This document shows positions 29,153 through 40,982 of a DNA stretch of 64,000 nt, piece after piece. The translations under genes and the position numbers were made by a program. The DNA is taken from NCBI RefSeq assembly GCF_900101785.1, contig NZ_LT629688.1, forward strand, positions 3,844,001 to 3,908,000, given 5' to 3'. The stretch comes from Auraticoccus monumenti (GTDB taxonomy: Bacteria > Actinomycetota > Actinomycetes > Propionibacteriales > Propionibacteriaceae). Every line of letters begins with the position of its first letter. Positions within the stretch are counted from its first letter, which is position 1. Under the pieces are notes generated by a model that saw only the letters and a list, made by a program, of their open reading frames with translations, did not search any database and was not told the origin of the DNA.

Positions 29153-29535
29153 GCCTGGACACCGCACCCCTCACCACCCCGGGCACCACCGGGGAGACCG
29201 TCGTGGTCTGCTCCCTGGCCGAGCTCGTCCCCGAGCGCGGGGTGGCCGCGCTGGTCGACGGCCGGCAGGTCGCGCTGTTCCGGATGGTCGACGACACCGT
29301 CCTCGCCGTCCAGCAGCACGACCCCTACTCCGGGGCGAACGTGATGTCCCGTGGTCTGGTGGGCACCCGGGGTGACCGCTGGACCGTGGCCTCCCCGATG
29401 TACAAGCAGGTCTTCGACCTGGCCACCGGGGAGTGCCTGGAGACCCAGGGGAAGACGCCCACCCGGCTGCTGACCTGGTCGGTGGTCTGCGAGGACGGTC
29501 TGGTGCGCGTCGGCCTGCAGCCCCGGGGTCGGTGA
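29149..29535 (+). CDS. nirD: Nitrite reductase small subunit
   Basis: A Rieske-fold partner of NirB. The 128 residues keep the fold (VFDLATGECLE) but lack the Cys-X-His and Cys-X2-His ligands, as is normal for NirD, so it should bind no cluster. ATG 29149 overlaps the nirB stop (ATGA). Confidence 0.93.
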   Translation: MSLDTAPLTTPGTTGETVVVCSLAELVPERGVAALVDGRQVALFRMVDDTVLAVQQHDPYSGANVMSRGLVGTRGDRWTVASPMYKQVFDLATGECLETQGKTPTRLLTWSVVCEDGLVRVGLQPRGR

Positions 29536-29536
29536 C

Positions 29537-30604
29537 GTGGTGCTGTCGGTCGAGCTGACCGGTCGCGACGTGCTGGTGGCCGGCGGCGGCCCCGCCGCCG
29601 CCGGGCTCGCCGGTGAGCTGCTCGAGCAGGGCGCGGTGGTCACGGTGGCTGCCGCCGAGCTGTGCGAGGACCTGCGGGACCTGCTGGCGGCCGGCCGGGT
29701 GCGCTGGCACGCCGCCGACGCCACGCCCACCGACCTGGCCGGACGGTGGCTGGTGGCCCTGGCCACCGGCGGCGGCCTGTCCGACGCCCGGCTGGCCGCG
29801 GCCGCCGAGGAGCGGCGGGTCCTCACCGTGCGGGCCCCCTCCGCCGCACCCCTCCCGCCGGCGAGGACCGGGCCGGGACGGGTGGTGCTGGTCGGGGGCG
29901 GCCCGGGGGCGGAGGACCTGATCACCGTCCGCGGGCTCCGCTGGCTGGAGCGCGCCGACGTGGTGGTGACCGACCGGCTGGGGCCGAGCACGCTGCTGCG
30001 CCGGCTGCCGGCCGGCGTCGAGGTGGTGGACGTGGGCAAGACCCCGGGCGCGCACAAGGTGTCCCAGACCGAGATCAACCAGGTGCTGGTGGACCAGGCC
30101 CGGCTGGGCCGCACGGTGGTCCGGCTCAAGGGGGGCGACCCGTTCCTGTTCGGCCGCGGCGGTGAGGAGTGGCTGGCCTGCCGGGAGGCCGGTGTCGAGG
30201 TCGAGGTGGTGCCCGGAGTGAGCAGCGCCCTCTCCGTGCCGGCCCTGGCCGGGGTGCCGGTGACCCACCGCGGGCTGGCCACCGGCGTCCTGGTCGAGCA
30301 CGGCCACGGCGAGCTGAGCGGTGCCGCGGTGCGCGCGGTGGTCACCGGCGAGGCCACCCTGGTGGTGCTGATGGGGATGGCGCTGCTGGGTCGCCACGTG
30401 CAGCGGCTGCTGGACGCAGGGGCCGACCCGGACACGCCGGCCGCAGTGGTCGAGCGCGGCAGCACGCCGGAGGAGCGCTCGGTGCGCGCTCCCCTGGCCG
30501 GGCTGGTCGAGGCCGTCGCGGCCGGTGGTCTGGCGGCCCCCGCGGTGGTCGTGGTCGGCGCCGTGGTGCGGGCGCTGTCCCCGGGCGAAGAGAATGGGGC
30601 ATGA
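29537..30604 (+). CDS. cobA: Uroporphyrinogen-III C-methyltransferase with partial CysG-type N-domain
   Basis: Makes precorrin-2, the precursor of the siroheme used by NirB. Residues ~112-350 are the methyltransferase: VGGGPGAEDLITVRG, VRLKGGDPFLFGRGGEE and VPGVSSALSVPALAG. Residues 1-110 look like a shortened precorrin-2 dehydrogenase (VLVAGGGPAAAGL Rossmann loop) with roughly half the usual CysG N-terminal region, so dehydrogenase/ferrochelatase activity is doubtful. GTG 29537 starts one base after the nirD stop; a GTG at 29540 is an alternative. Confidence 0.9.
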   Translation: MVLSVELTGRDVLVAGGGPAAAGLAGELLEQGAVVTVAAAELCEDLRDLLAAGRVRWHAADATPTDLAGRWLVALATGGGLSDARLAAAAEERRVLTVRAPSAAPLPPARTGPGRVVLVGGGPGAEDLITVRGLRWLERADVVVTDRLGPSTLLRRLPAGVEVVDVGKTPGAHKVSQTEINQVLVDQARLGRTVVRLKGGDPFLFGRGGEEWLACREAGVEVEVVPGVSSALSVPALAGVPVTHRGLATGVLVEHGHGELSGAAVRAVVTGEATLVVLMGMALLGRHVQRLLDAGADPDTPAAVVERGSTPEERSVRAPLAGLVEAVAAGGLAAPAVVVVGAVVRALSPGEENGA

Positions 30605-31728
30605 CCTCAGCACTGGATCCGGTGATGGCGGGCTGCGTCGTGCTGGTGACCGCCGACCGCCGCTCCGGTGAGCTGGCCTCGGCCCTGACCCGGCGCGGGG
30701 CCACCGTCCGGCACGCCCCCGCCCTCAGCATCGTCCCCCACCAGGAGGACGAGCAGCTGGTCGCCGACACCCGCGCGCTGCTCGCCGACCCGCCCGACGT
30801 GCTGGTGGTGACCACCGGCATCGGGCTGCGGGGCTGGATCGAGGCCGCCGACGTGGCCGGGCTGGCCGACGAGCTGGTCAGCACCCTGGCCGGGGCCCGG
30901 ATCATCGCCCGCGGTCCCAAGGCCCGCGGCGCGATCCAGGCCGCCGGGCTGCAGGCGGACTGGGTGGCGGAGTCGGAGACGTCGGCGGAGATCCTCGAGC
31001 TGCTGCTGGACGAGGGCGTCACCGGGACCTCGATCGCGGTGCAGCACCACGGTGCCGGGGCCGACGGCCTGGACACCGAGCTGGCGGCGGCCGGGGCGAG
31101 CGTGCGGAGCCTGGTGGTCTACCGCTGGGGTCCTCCGCCGGACCCGGTGGCGGTGCGCGAGTCGGTGCTGGCCGCCGCCCGTGGCGAGCTGGACGCCGTC
31201 GTCTTCACCTCCGCCCCGGGCGCGGCGGCCTGGCTGGCGGCCGTCGTCGAGCAGGGCGTGCTGGAGGCGGTGGTGGAGCGGACCCGCGCCGGCTGCCTGG
31301 TGGCGGCGGCCGTCGGCCCGGTCACCGCGCGGCCGCTGCAGGAGCACGGGATCGAGCCGCTGGTGCCGGAGCGGGGGCGGCTGGGGGCGCTGGTCCGCAC
31401 CCTGATCCACCACTTCGAGCAGGCGGCCACCACCGCGGTGGGGACCCGGCAGGGACCGTTGCAGGTGCGTCGGACGGTGGCGCTGCTGGACGGCCACGTG
31501 CTGCCGGTCTCGCCCAGCGGCCTGGAGGTGCTCCGCGCCCTGGCCGACGCGCGCGGCGGGGTGGTGTCGCGGGAGGAGCTGCTGCGGGTGCTCCCCGGGG
31601 ACTCCTCGGACCCGCACACCGCCGAGGTCGCGGTGGCCCGGCTGCGCGAGGCGGTCGGGCGCGACCTGGTCCAGACGGTGGTCCGCCGCGGCTACCGGCT
31701 CGCCGTCGGGGAGACGGTGGGCGGCTAA
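30601..31728 (+). CDS. nnaR: NnaR-type regulator: uroporphyrinogen-III synthase-like domain plus winged helix
   Basis: A 375-residue two-domain protein. Residues 1-265 resemble HemD (uroporphyrinogen-III synthase): [35 protein letters not shown]. The last ~95 residues form an OmpR-type winged helix ([25 protein letters not shown], then [14 protein letters not shown] and [10 protein letters not shown]). This architecture is that of NnaR, a nitrate/nitrite assimilation regulator that works with GlnR in Streptomyces and mycobacteria. Its place at the end of the nitrate cluster fits. The start overlaps the cobA stop (ATGA). Whether the HemD part is still enzymatic is unknown. Confidence 0.85.
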   Translation: MTSALDPVMAGCVVLVTADRRSGELASALTRRGATVRHAPALSIVPHQEDEQLVADTRALLADPPDVLVVTTGIGLRGWIEAADVAGLADELVSTLAGARIIARGPKARGAIQAAGLQADWVAESETSAEILELLLDEGVTGTSIAVQHHGAGADGLDTELAAAGASVRSLVVYRWGPPPDPVAVRESVLAAARGELDAVVFTSAPGAAAWLAAVVEQGVLEAVVERTRAGCLVAAAVGPVTARPLQEHGIEPLVPERGRLGALVRTLIHHFEQAATTAVGTRQGPLQVRRTVALLDGHVLPVSPSGLEVLRALADARGGVVSREELLRVLPGDSSDPHTAEVAVARLREAVGRDLVQTVVRRGYRLAVGETVGG

Positions 31729-33698
31729 CCCTCCAGCACCTCACCGGTGGCGGTGTTGACCGCCTCCCCGCGTGGCTCCTCGACCAGCGCGGTGGCGATG
31801 GTGGTCGCCAGCCGGGGTCCGATGCCGGGCACCTGGGCGATCTCCTCCGGCGTGGCGGCACGCATCTTCCGCATCGAGCCGAAGTGGTTGACCAGCGCCT
31901 TGCGGCGGATCTCGCCCAGCCCCGCCACCTGGTCCAGCGCGGACTCCACCATGGTCTTGCTGCGCCGGCCCCGGTGGTGGGTGATGGCGAAGCGGTGGGC
32001 CTCGTCACGGATGCGCTGCAGCAGGTAGAGCCCCTCGCTGGTGCGGGGCAGGATCACCGGGTACTCCTCCCCCGGCACCCACACCTCCTCCAGCCGCTTG
32101 GCCAACCCGCAGAGGGCCACGTCGGTGATCCCCAGCTCGGCCAGCGCCTGCTCCGCGGCCGCCACCTGCGGCGGTCCGCCGTCGACCACCACCAGCGACG
32201 GGGTGTAGGCGAACTTCCGCGGCGCCCCGGTGGTGGGGTCGATCAGCAGCGGGCCGTCGGGGTCATCGGGGTCGGTGAGCTCGCGCCGCTCCTCCAGCAG
32301 CCGGCGGAAGCGGCGGGTGATCACCTCGTGCATCGAGGCGACGTCGTTCTGCCCGTCGACGCCGCGGATCACGAAGCGCCGGTACTCCCCCTTGCGGGCC
32401 AGACCGTCCTCGAAGACGACCATCGAGGCGACCACCTCGGTGCCCTGCAGGTTCGAGACGTCGTAGCACTCGATCCGCAGCGGCACCTCGGGCAGGTCGA
32501 GGGCCTGCTGGATCTCCTCCAGCGCCCGGTTCCGGGTGGAGAGGTCGCTGGCCCGCTTGGTCTTGTGCCGCACCAGGGCCTCCGCGGCGTTCTGACCCAC
32601 CGTCTCCATCAGGGTGCGCTTGTCACCGCGCTGAGGCACCCGCAGCGAGACCGCCGAGCCGCGCAGCCCGCTGAGCCACTCGTGCAGGGTGGGGTCCGTC
32701 GGCAGCACCGGGACCAGGATCTCCTTGGGCACGGGGCTGCCGGTGTCGGCGGTGCGGGCCTCGTCGTCGGCGTAGAGCTGGACCAGGAAGGCCTGGATCA
32801 GCTCCGGGGTGGTGCTGTCGTCCATCCGGTCCGCCACCCAGCCGCGCTCGCCCCGGATGCGTCCGCCGCGGACGTGGAAGACCTGGACCGCGACCTCGAG
32901 CGGGTCCTCGGCCAGGGCGATCACGTCGGCGTCGGTGCCGTCGGCGAAGACGACCGCGTTCTTCTCCATCGCCCGGCGCAGCGCCCCGATGTCGTCGCGC
33001 AGCCGGGCCGCCCGCTCGTACTCCATGGTCTGGGAGGCCTGCTTCATCTCCCGCTCCAGACGGCGGATCAGCGGGCCGGACTGGCCGCCGACGAAGCTGC
33101 AGAAGTCGTCCACGATGGCGCGGTGCTGCTCGGCGTCCACCCGGTTCACGCAGGGGGCGGCGCACTTGTCGATGTAGCCGAGCAGGCAGGGCCGGCCGGT
33201 CTGGGCGGCGTTGCGGAAGACGCCCTTGGTGCAGGAGCGCATCGGGAAGACGCGCAGCAGCAGGTCCATCGTCTCCCGGATGGCCCAGGCGTGGCTGTAG
33301 GGGCCGTAGTAGCGGGTGCCCTTGCGCTTGGGTCCGCGGCCGACGAAGACCCGGGGGAACTCCTCGGACCAGGTGACGGCCAGCCAGGGGTAGGACTTGT
33401 CGTCGCGGTACTTGACGTTGAAGCGGGGGTCGAACTCCTTGATCCAGGCGAACTCCAGCTGCAGCGCCTCGACCTCGGTCTGCACCACCGTCCAGTCGAC
33501 CCGGGCGGCGGTCATCACCATGGTCTGGGTGCGGTGGTGCAGGGAGGCCGGGTCGGCGAAGTAGGAGTTCAGCCGCTGGCGCAGGCTCTTGGCCTTGCCC
33601 ACGTAGATGACCCGGCCGTGGGCGTCGCTGAACCGGTAGACCCCGGGGTTGGTGGGGATGGAGCCGGGGGCGGGCCGGTAGGTGGAGGGATCGGGCAC
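31725..33698 (-). CDS. uvrC: Excinuclease ABC subunit C
   Basis: The dual-incision nuclease of nucleotide excision repair. The 657 residues comprise the GIY-YIG domain ([23 protein letters not shown] split over residues 18-40), a Cys-rich middle ([13 protein letters not shown]), the UvrB-binding UVR region, the RNase-H-like domain ([11 protein letters not shown]) and C-terminal helix-hairpin-helix repeats (VPGIGPRLA). GTG 33698 lies six bases after a TAAGGT -10 box, so the transcript is probably leaderless. Its stop codon overlaps the nnaR stop by three bases, convergently. Confidence 0.96.
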   Translation of the reverse strand: MPDPSTYRPAPGSIPTNPGVYRFSDAHGRVIYVGKAKSLRQRLNSYFADPASLHHRTQTMVMTAARVDWTVVQTEVEALQLEFAWIKEFDPRFNVKYRDDKSYPWLAVTWSEEFPRVFVGRGPKRKGTRYYGPYSHAWAIRETMDLLLRVFPMRSCTKGVFRNAAQTGRPCLLGYIDKCAAPCVNRVDAEQHRAIVDDFCSFVGGQSGPLIRRLEREMKQASQTMEYERAARLRDDIGALRRAMEKNAVVFADGTDADVIALAEDPLEVAVQVFHVRGGRIRGERGWVADRMDDSTTPELIQAFLVQLYADDEARTADTGSPVPKEILVPVLPTDPTLHEWLSGLRGSAVSLRVPQRGDKRTLMETVGQNAAEALVRHKTKRASDLSTRNRALEEIQQALDLPEVPLRIECYDVSNLQGTEVVASMVVFEDGLARKGEYRRFVIRGVDGQNDVASMHEVITRRFRRLLEERRELTDPDDPDGPLLIDPTTGAPRKFAYTPSLVVVDGGPPQVAAAEQALAELGITDVALCGLAKRLEEVWVPGEEYPVILPRTSEGLYLLQRIRDEAHRFAITHHRGRRSKTMVESALDQVAGLGEIRRKALVNHFGSMRKMRAATPEEIAQVPGIGPRLATTIATALVEEPRGEAVNTATGEVLEG

Positions 33699-33704
33699 CC
33701 GCCC

Positions 33705-33727
33705 ACCTTAGGACGCGGCTCCGACAG
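33705..33727 (-). promoter_or_regulatory. Damage-type (PafBC-like) promoter of uvrC
   Basis: On the minus strand CTGTCGGAG (33727-33719), eight bases, TAAGGT (33710-33705), six bases, GTG. It is embedded in the last codons of the GH95 gene, so uvrC is transcribed separately. TAAGGTGG could be mistaken for a ribosome-binding site. Confidence 0.65.
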
Positions 33728-36173
33728 TCTCCTCCTCCGCGGCCGGGGGCCACCAGGTGGGCCCGTCGGCGCTCAGGTCGAGGACCAGGGGCCCCGTGCC
33801 GGGAGCGTGCAGCACCACCTGCTGGTCGGTCGGGGAGGTGACGCCCAGCCGCTGCACCGCCCCGTCGCGCCAGGTCAGGTCGAGCACCAGCCCGCCCCGG
33901 GCGCGCACCCCGCGCAGCGACCCCGAGGACCACTCCGCCGGGAGGCAGGGCAGCAGGTCCAGCACCGGACGTCCGCGGTCGAGCTCGGAGGACTGCACCA
34001 GCATCTCCAGCACCCCGGCGGCGACGCCGAAGTTGCCGTCGATCTGGAACGGCGGGTGGGCGCAGAGCAGGTTGCGGTAGACCCCGCCGGCCACCGCGGT
34101 CTGGCCGTGGCGGTCGTCGGTGCCGTCGTCGACCTGGGTGAGGTAGTGGCCCAGGCTGGCCACCGCAGCGGGGACGTCGGCCAGCCGCGCGTGCAGCGCC
34201 ACCCGCCAGGCGATGGACCAGCCGGTGGAGTGGCTGCCCCGCAGCCGCAGCGTCTCGGCCACCGCCTCCAGCCGGGCCCGGTGGTCGGGGTCGTGTCGGT
34301 GCAGGGCGTCTCCGGGGTGCACGTCGTAGAGGTGGGACTGGTGGCGATGGGCGGGCTCGGCCTCGGGCAGGTCGGAGTGCCACTCCGGGTAGGTCCCGCG
34401 GGCGGTGGGCTCGGGCAGCGGCAGCCGGGCCAGGGCGTCCGCCACCTGGCGACGTCGGTCGGGGTCGACCGGCGGGTCGGCCGGGACGTCGTCGCCCCGG
34501 CCGAGCAGCTCCGCGCAGGTGGTCCAGGTCCGCAGCAGGTCCCGGGCCAGGGCCAGGTCCATGGTGGAGGAGACGGTCACCGCGGCGGAGCCGGAGGTGG
34601 TCAGGAAGCGGTTCTCCGGGGAGGTGGAGGGCGCCGTGCCCAGCGTGCCGTCGGGGAGCACCACCAGCCAGGAGAGGACGAACTCCACCGCCCCGTCGAC
34701 CAGCGGCCAGCCGCGCGAGAGCAGCAGCCCCGGATCACCGGTGTAGCGGTGGTGCTCGGCCAGCTGGCGCAGCAGCCACGGTCCGGCCATCGGCCAGGCC
34801 GCCCAGCAGGGATCGGAGTCGCCCTGGCCGACCGGCATCGAGTACCCCCAGACGTCGGAGTTGTGGTGCGCGGCCCAGCCGGGACGGCCGTAGACGCGGC
34901 GGGCGGTCTCCCGGCCCGTGCGGGCGATGTCCTCGACCAGCCCGTGCAGCGGCTCGGCGCACTCGAGCAGGTTGCCCGGGGCGGCCAGCCAGTAGTTCAT
35001 CTCGGTGTTGATGTTGACCGTGTAGTTGCTGCTCCACGGCGGCTGCAGCAGCCGGTTCCAGATCCCCTGCAGGTTGCTGGCCCGTGACCCGGGCCGGGAG
35101 GAGGCGATCATCAGGTACCGGCCGAGCTGGACGGCGAGGGTCACCAGCGCGGGGCTGACGTCACCGCCCCGAGCCCGGGCCAGCAGCGCGTCGGTGTCGT
35201 CGTCGGGCTGGTCGGTGCCGTCGCCGAGGACCAGCTCCAGACGGTCGAAGAGGGCGCGGTGGTCGGCCTCGTGCTCGGCCCTGAGGCCGGCCACGTCGCG
35301 CCCCGCCACCGCGTCGGCCCGGTCGCGGACGTCGGCGAGCACCTCGTCCACGCGTCCGTGCGGCGGGGTGGCGGCGTCCACGAAGTCCGAGCCGGTGGTC
35401 ACCACCAGGGTGAGCCGGGTGGAGGCGGTCACCTGCAGCCGCCCCGGACCGGCGGGGTCGTCGGGGCCGGTGACGGTGAGCGCGCCGTCGGTGCGGACCC
35501 GGACGGCCAGCGCCGCGGTGACGGCCCGACCGGGAGCGGGGTCGAACCGGATCGGGTCGTCGGTGCGCTCGTGGCTGGGCCAGACGTCGCTGGGCATCCG
35601 GCTGACCAGGGTGAGCCCGTCCTCGTCGGTCTCCACCCGGCAGAAGCCGAGGCCGGCGTGCGCGGCGGTGAGCAGCACCCGGACGTCGGTGGGCCGCTCC
35701 CAGCGGTGCTCGGCGACCACCGCCCCGGCCGGGGCGCTGACGAACGCCTCCACCTCCCCCGTGCCGGTGGGACCGTCGGTCTGCCACCGGGCCACCCCGG
35801 TGGACAGGTCCAGCCGGCGGTGCAGCAGCCGGGTGGTCGGGTCGGTGACCACGGTGAGGGCGGCCAACGGCTGGTAGGACTGGCTGTGGCCGTGCTGGAC
35901 CTTGCGGATCTCGCGCTCGGCGGTCTCCACGTCGCCGTCGAGCAGCGCCTGCCGGACCCGCTCCACCACCTCCGGGGACGGCTCGTCGGAGGCGGGACGC
36001 CCGGCGGTGGTGGCGGGTGAGCCGGACCAGCAGGTGTCGTCGTTGAGGTCCCAGCGCACCTCCCCGGCCTCGCCGTGGACCATCACCCCGGTCCGGCCGT
36101 TGCCGAGCGGGAAGCCGTCGTTCCAGCTGAGGGCCGGGGTGGTGGAGGACAGGGCGGGCGTGGCGGTGGGCAC
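33708..36173 (-). CDS. GH95 family alpha-L-fucosidase-like glycoside hydrolase
   Basis: An 821-residue glycoside hydrolase of family 95 (inverting 1,2-alpha-L-fucosidase or related alpha-L-galactosidase). Hallmarks: FPLGNGRTGVMVHG near residue 21, the catalytic-domain NLQGIWN with NTEMNYWLA supplying the paired Asn/Glu region, HHNSDVWGYS, and HPPFQIDGNFG with the conserved Asp. No signal peptide is visible, so it is probably cytoplasmic and acts on imported oligosaccharides. GTG 36173 has AGGAGA seven bases upstream. No transporter or fucose pathway genes accompany it. Confidence 0.9.
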   Translation of the reverse strand: MPTATPALSSTTPALSWNDGFPLGNGRTGVMVHGEAGEVRWDLNDDTCWSGSPATTAGRPASDEPSPEVVERVRQALLDGDVETAEREIRKVQHGHSQSYQPLAALTVVTDPTTRLLHRRLDLSTGVARWQTDGPTGTGEVEAFVSAPAGAVVAEHRWERPTDVRVLLTAAHAGLGFCRVETDEDGLTLVSRMPSDVWPSHERTDDPIRFDPAPGRAVTAALAVRVRTDGALTVTGPDDPAGPGRLQVTASTRLTLVVTTGSDFVDAATPPHGRVDEVLADVRDRADAVAGRDVAGLRAEHEADHRALFDRLELVLGDGTDQPDDDTDALLARARGGDVSPALVTLAVQLGRYLMIASSRPGSRASNLQGIWNRLLQPPWSSNYTVNINTEMNYWLAAPGNLLECAEPLHGLVEDIARTGRETARRVYGRPGWAAHHNSDVWGYSMPVGQGDSDPCWAAWPMAGPWLLRQLAEHHRYTGDPGLLLSRGWPLVDGAVEFVLSWLVVLPDGTLGTAPSTSPENRFLTTSGSAAVTVSSTMDLALARDLLRTWTTCAELLGRGDDVPADPPVDPDRRRQVADALARLPLPEPTARGTYPEWHSDLPEAEPAHRHQSHLYDVHPGDALHRHDPDHRARLEAVAETLRLRGSHSTGWSIAWRVALHARLADVPAAVASLGHYLTQVDDGTDDRHGQTAVAGGVYRNLLCAHPPFQIDGNFGVAAGVLEMLVQSSELDRGRPVLDLLPCLPAEWSSGSLRGVRARGGLVLDLTWRDGAVQRLGVTSPTDQQVVLHAPGTGPLVLDLSADGPTWWPPAAEEETVGAAS

Positions 36174-36490
36174 GGGTGCTCTCCTGGTGGCGTCGATCGA
36201 GCGTGTCGGGGGCGGCTCGGCGGTCGGTGGGGCGGGTCGGCGGGTCTGGGCGGTCGGGCCACCTGCTGCGGCAGCCCGGGGGAACGGCTCGGCTGGGACC
36301 GTCGGGTCGGACGCGGGCGTCCCGGTCGGCGTGCGGGGGTCGGGGGTGGAGACGAGGAGTGGTCGGATGACAGCACAGGCCGGCCGACGGCCGCAAGGAC
36401 CCCCGCCGCGCCGTGGACGCCCTGGGCTCCGTGGAGGTCGGACGAGCGACCTACCATCGCAGCAGGAACCACGCCCACCCTGGAGGAACC
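36174..36490. other. Divergent non-coding region between the GH95 and Rieske genes
   Basis: About 317 bases, rich in short GTCGG/GGTCGG runs on the plus strand. It must hold promoters for both genes; only a weak TACCAT (36452-36457) is visible for the Rieske gene. No hairpin or repeat longer than a few bases was seen. Confidence 0.5.
36452..36457 (+). promoter_or_regulatory. Possible -10 box of the Rieske gene
   Basis: TACCAT fits TANNNT, 33 bases before the ATG. No convincing -35. Confidence 0.3.
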
Positions 36491-37015
36491 ATGACGCAGC
36501 CCCGGACCACCACCAGCCGACGTGCGCTGCTCCGCGGCGGGGGGATCGCCGCCGTGGCCCTGGGCGGTGGTCTCACCGCCTGCGCGGCCGAGCAGCCGAC
36601 CGCGGGCAGCCCCTCGGACCCGGCCGGCTCGGCTGCCGCGACGCCGGGTCCGTCGGCCGGCTCGACCAGCCCCAGCGCCTCCGCGGCCCCGAGCGCCACG
36701 GCGTCACCCAGCGCCGCGGCACCCACGGGTGGGGTGCAGGTGGCGGCGGCCCAGGTGCCGGTGGGCGGGGGCACCATCCTCGAGGACGCGGACTACGTGG
36801 TCACCCAGCCCGAGGCCGGGCAGTTCAAGGCGTTCTCCAAGATCTGCACCCACCAGGGCTGCCCGGTCAGCGACGTCGCCGAGTCCGAGATCGTCTGCTT
36901 CTGCCACGGCTCGGCCTTCTCCATCAGCGACGGCTCGGTGCTCCGGGGACCCGCCGACCAGCCGCTGGCCGAGACCCCGGTGACCGCCTCGGGCGACCAG
37001 CTCTCCATCGGCTGA
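36491..37015 (+). CDS. Tat-exported Rieske [2Fe-2S] lipoprotein
   Basis: A 174-residue protein. The N-terminus has a twin-arginine motif (SRRALLRGG), a hydrophobic stretch and a lipobox LTAC with C31, so it is predicted to be folded before export and lipid-anchored outside the membrane. A Ser/Ala/Pro-rich linker (35-75) follows. The Rieske site is complete: CTHQGC (C119, H121, C124) and CFCHGS (C136, C138, H139). ATG 36491 follows GGAGGA. It stands alone; its electron partner is unknown, and it is too small to be the QcrA subunit. Confidence 0.88.
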   Translation: MTQPRTTTSRRALLRGGGIAAVALGGGLTACAAEQPTAGSPSDPAGSAAATPGPSAGSTSPSASAAPSATASPSAAAPTGGVQVAAAQVPVGGGTILEDADYVVTQPEAGQFKAFSKICTHQGCPVSDVAESEIVCFCHGSAFSISDGSVLRGPADQPLAETPVTASGDQLSIG

Positions 37016-37051
37016 GCCGGCTCGTCGAGGCGGCCCCGGCGGGCCGAGCGG

Positions 37052-40129
<3,078 letters not shown>

Positions 40130-40136
40130 TCGAGCC

Positions 40137-40159
40137 ATGCTATGCGGGGCTCCTGACAG
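40137..40159 (-). promoter_or_regulatory. Damage-type (PafBC-like) promoter of uvrA
   Basis: Minus strand CTGTCAGGA (40159-40151), eight bases, TAGCAT (40142-40137), seven bases, GTG 40129. The final AT of TAGCAT plus the next G form the spurious ATG start. Confidence 0.65.
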
Positions 40160-40181
40160 TTTCCCCATCGCCGCCGGTGGC

Positions 40182-40187
40182 TACTGT
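40182..40187 (+). promoter_or_regulatory. -10 box of the MBL-fold gene
   Basis: TACTGT, giving a transcript start near 40194 and a leader of about 50 bases; divergent from the uvrA promoter 22 bases away. Confidence 0.35.
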
Positions 40188-40245
40188 CTGGCCGAGGAGG
40201 TCGACCGCCTCCTGCACGCACGGGCACCCTGCCGAGAGGACCACG

Positions 40246-40917
40246 ATGAGCGCGCACGAGCTGCCGATCGGCCACGTCGAGCCCGGAGGACCACCGCTGC
40301 GCCAGCAGATCACCCTCGAGGTGGAGCTGGTCAAGGTGTCGGTGGGCGAGATGGACAACAACGCCTACCTGCTGACCGTCAGGGACGAGACCGTGGTCAT
40401 CGACGCGGCGGCCGAGCCGCAGCGCCTGCTGGAGACCCTCGGCGGCCGGCCGGTCCGCACCGTCGTGACCACCCACCGCCACTCCGACCACGTCGCCGCC
40501 CTGGCCGCGGTAGCGGAGGCGACCGGCGCCCGGCTGGTCTGCGGCGAGGCCGACCTGGCGGCCATCGAGGAGGCCACCGGCACGACCCAGCAGCCGCTCC
40601 GGGACGGCGGCGTGGTCCCGCTCGGGCTGGGGACCCTCGACGTCATCACCCTGGTCGGGCACACCCCCGGGTCGGTGGCCCTCGGACTGCGCGTGGTGGA
40701 GGGTCCGGACCACCTCTTCACCGGCGACAGCCTCTTCCCCGGCGGACCGGGCCGGACCCAGAGCCCGGAGGACTTCGCCTCGCTGATGGAGGACCTGGAG
40801 TCCAAGGTGTTCCGCCACTACGACGACGACACGGTGGTGCACCCCGGTCACGGCGACGACACCACCCTGGGCCGGGAGCGGCCCCACCTCGCGGAGTGGC
40901 GCGCCCGGGGCTGGTGA
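40246..40917 (+). CDS. Metallo-beta-lactamase-fold hydrolase (glyoxalase II-like)
   Basis: A 223-residue MBL-fold enzyme with the full metal set: THRHSDH (H77, H79, D81, H82), H139 in VGHTPGS, D161 in FTGDSLF, and H199/H202 in HPGHGDD. GHTPGS and FTGDSLF are typical of the hydroxyacylglutathione-hydrolase-like group; in an organism likely to use mycothiol the true thioester substrate is open. ATG 40246 follows GAGAGGA. In mycobacteria a similar gene also sits next to uvrA. Confidence 0.87.
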   Translation: MSAHELPIGHVEPGGPPLRQQITLEVELVKVSVGEMDNNAYLLTVRDETVVIDAAAEPQRLLETLGGRPVRTVVTTHRHSDHVAALAAVAEATGARLVCGEADLAAIEEATGTTQQPLRDGGVVPLGLGTLDVITLVGHTPGSVALGLRVVEGPDHLFTGDSLFPGGPGRTQSPEDFASLMEDLESKVFRHYDDDTVVHPGHGDDTTLGRERPHLAEWRARGW

Positions 40918-40937
40918 GGCACGGCCCCCCGCGACCA

Positions 40938-40977
40938 CGACGACGGCCCGCCCCCTGCCGGGGACGGGCCGTCGTCG
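40938..40977. terminator. Bidirectional terminator between the MBL gene and terC
   Basis: CGACGACGGCCCG and its exact complement flank a 14-base centre that itself pairs in part (CCCC/GGGG). It sits between convergent genes. Confidence 0.8.
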
Positions 40978-40982
40978 TCGAG

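Noticed and set aside
33700-33710. TAAGGTGG as the uvrC ribosome-binding site
   Set aside because: The bases fit better as the -10 box of the shared promoter module, with the transcript starting at the GTG.
36193-36370. GTCGG-rich stretch between the GH95 and Rieske genes as an operator array
   Set aside because: Spacing is irregular and such runs are expected at this base composition.
40136-40168. Longer N-terminus of UvrA (MGKLSG... or MARVNDR...)
   Set aside because: Both lie on or upstream of the predicted promoter, so they would not be transcribed.
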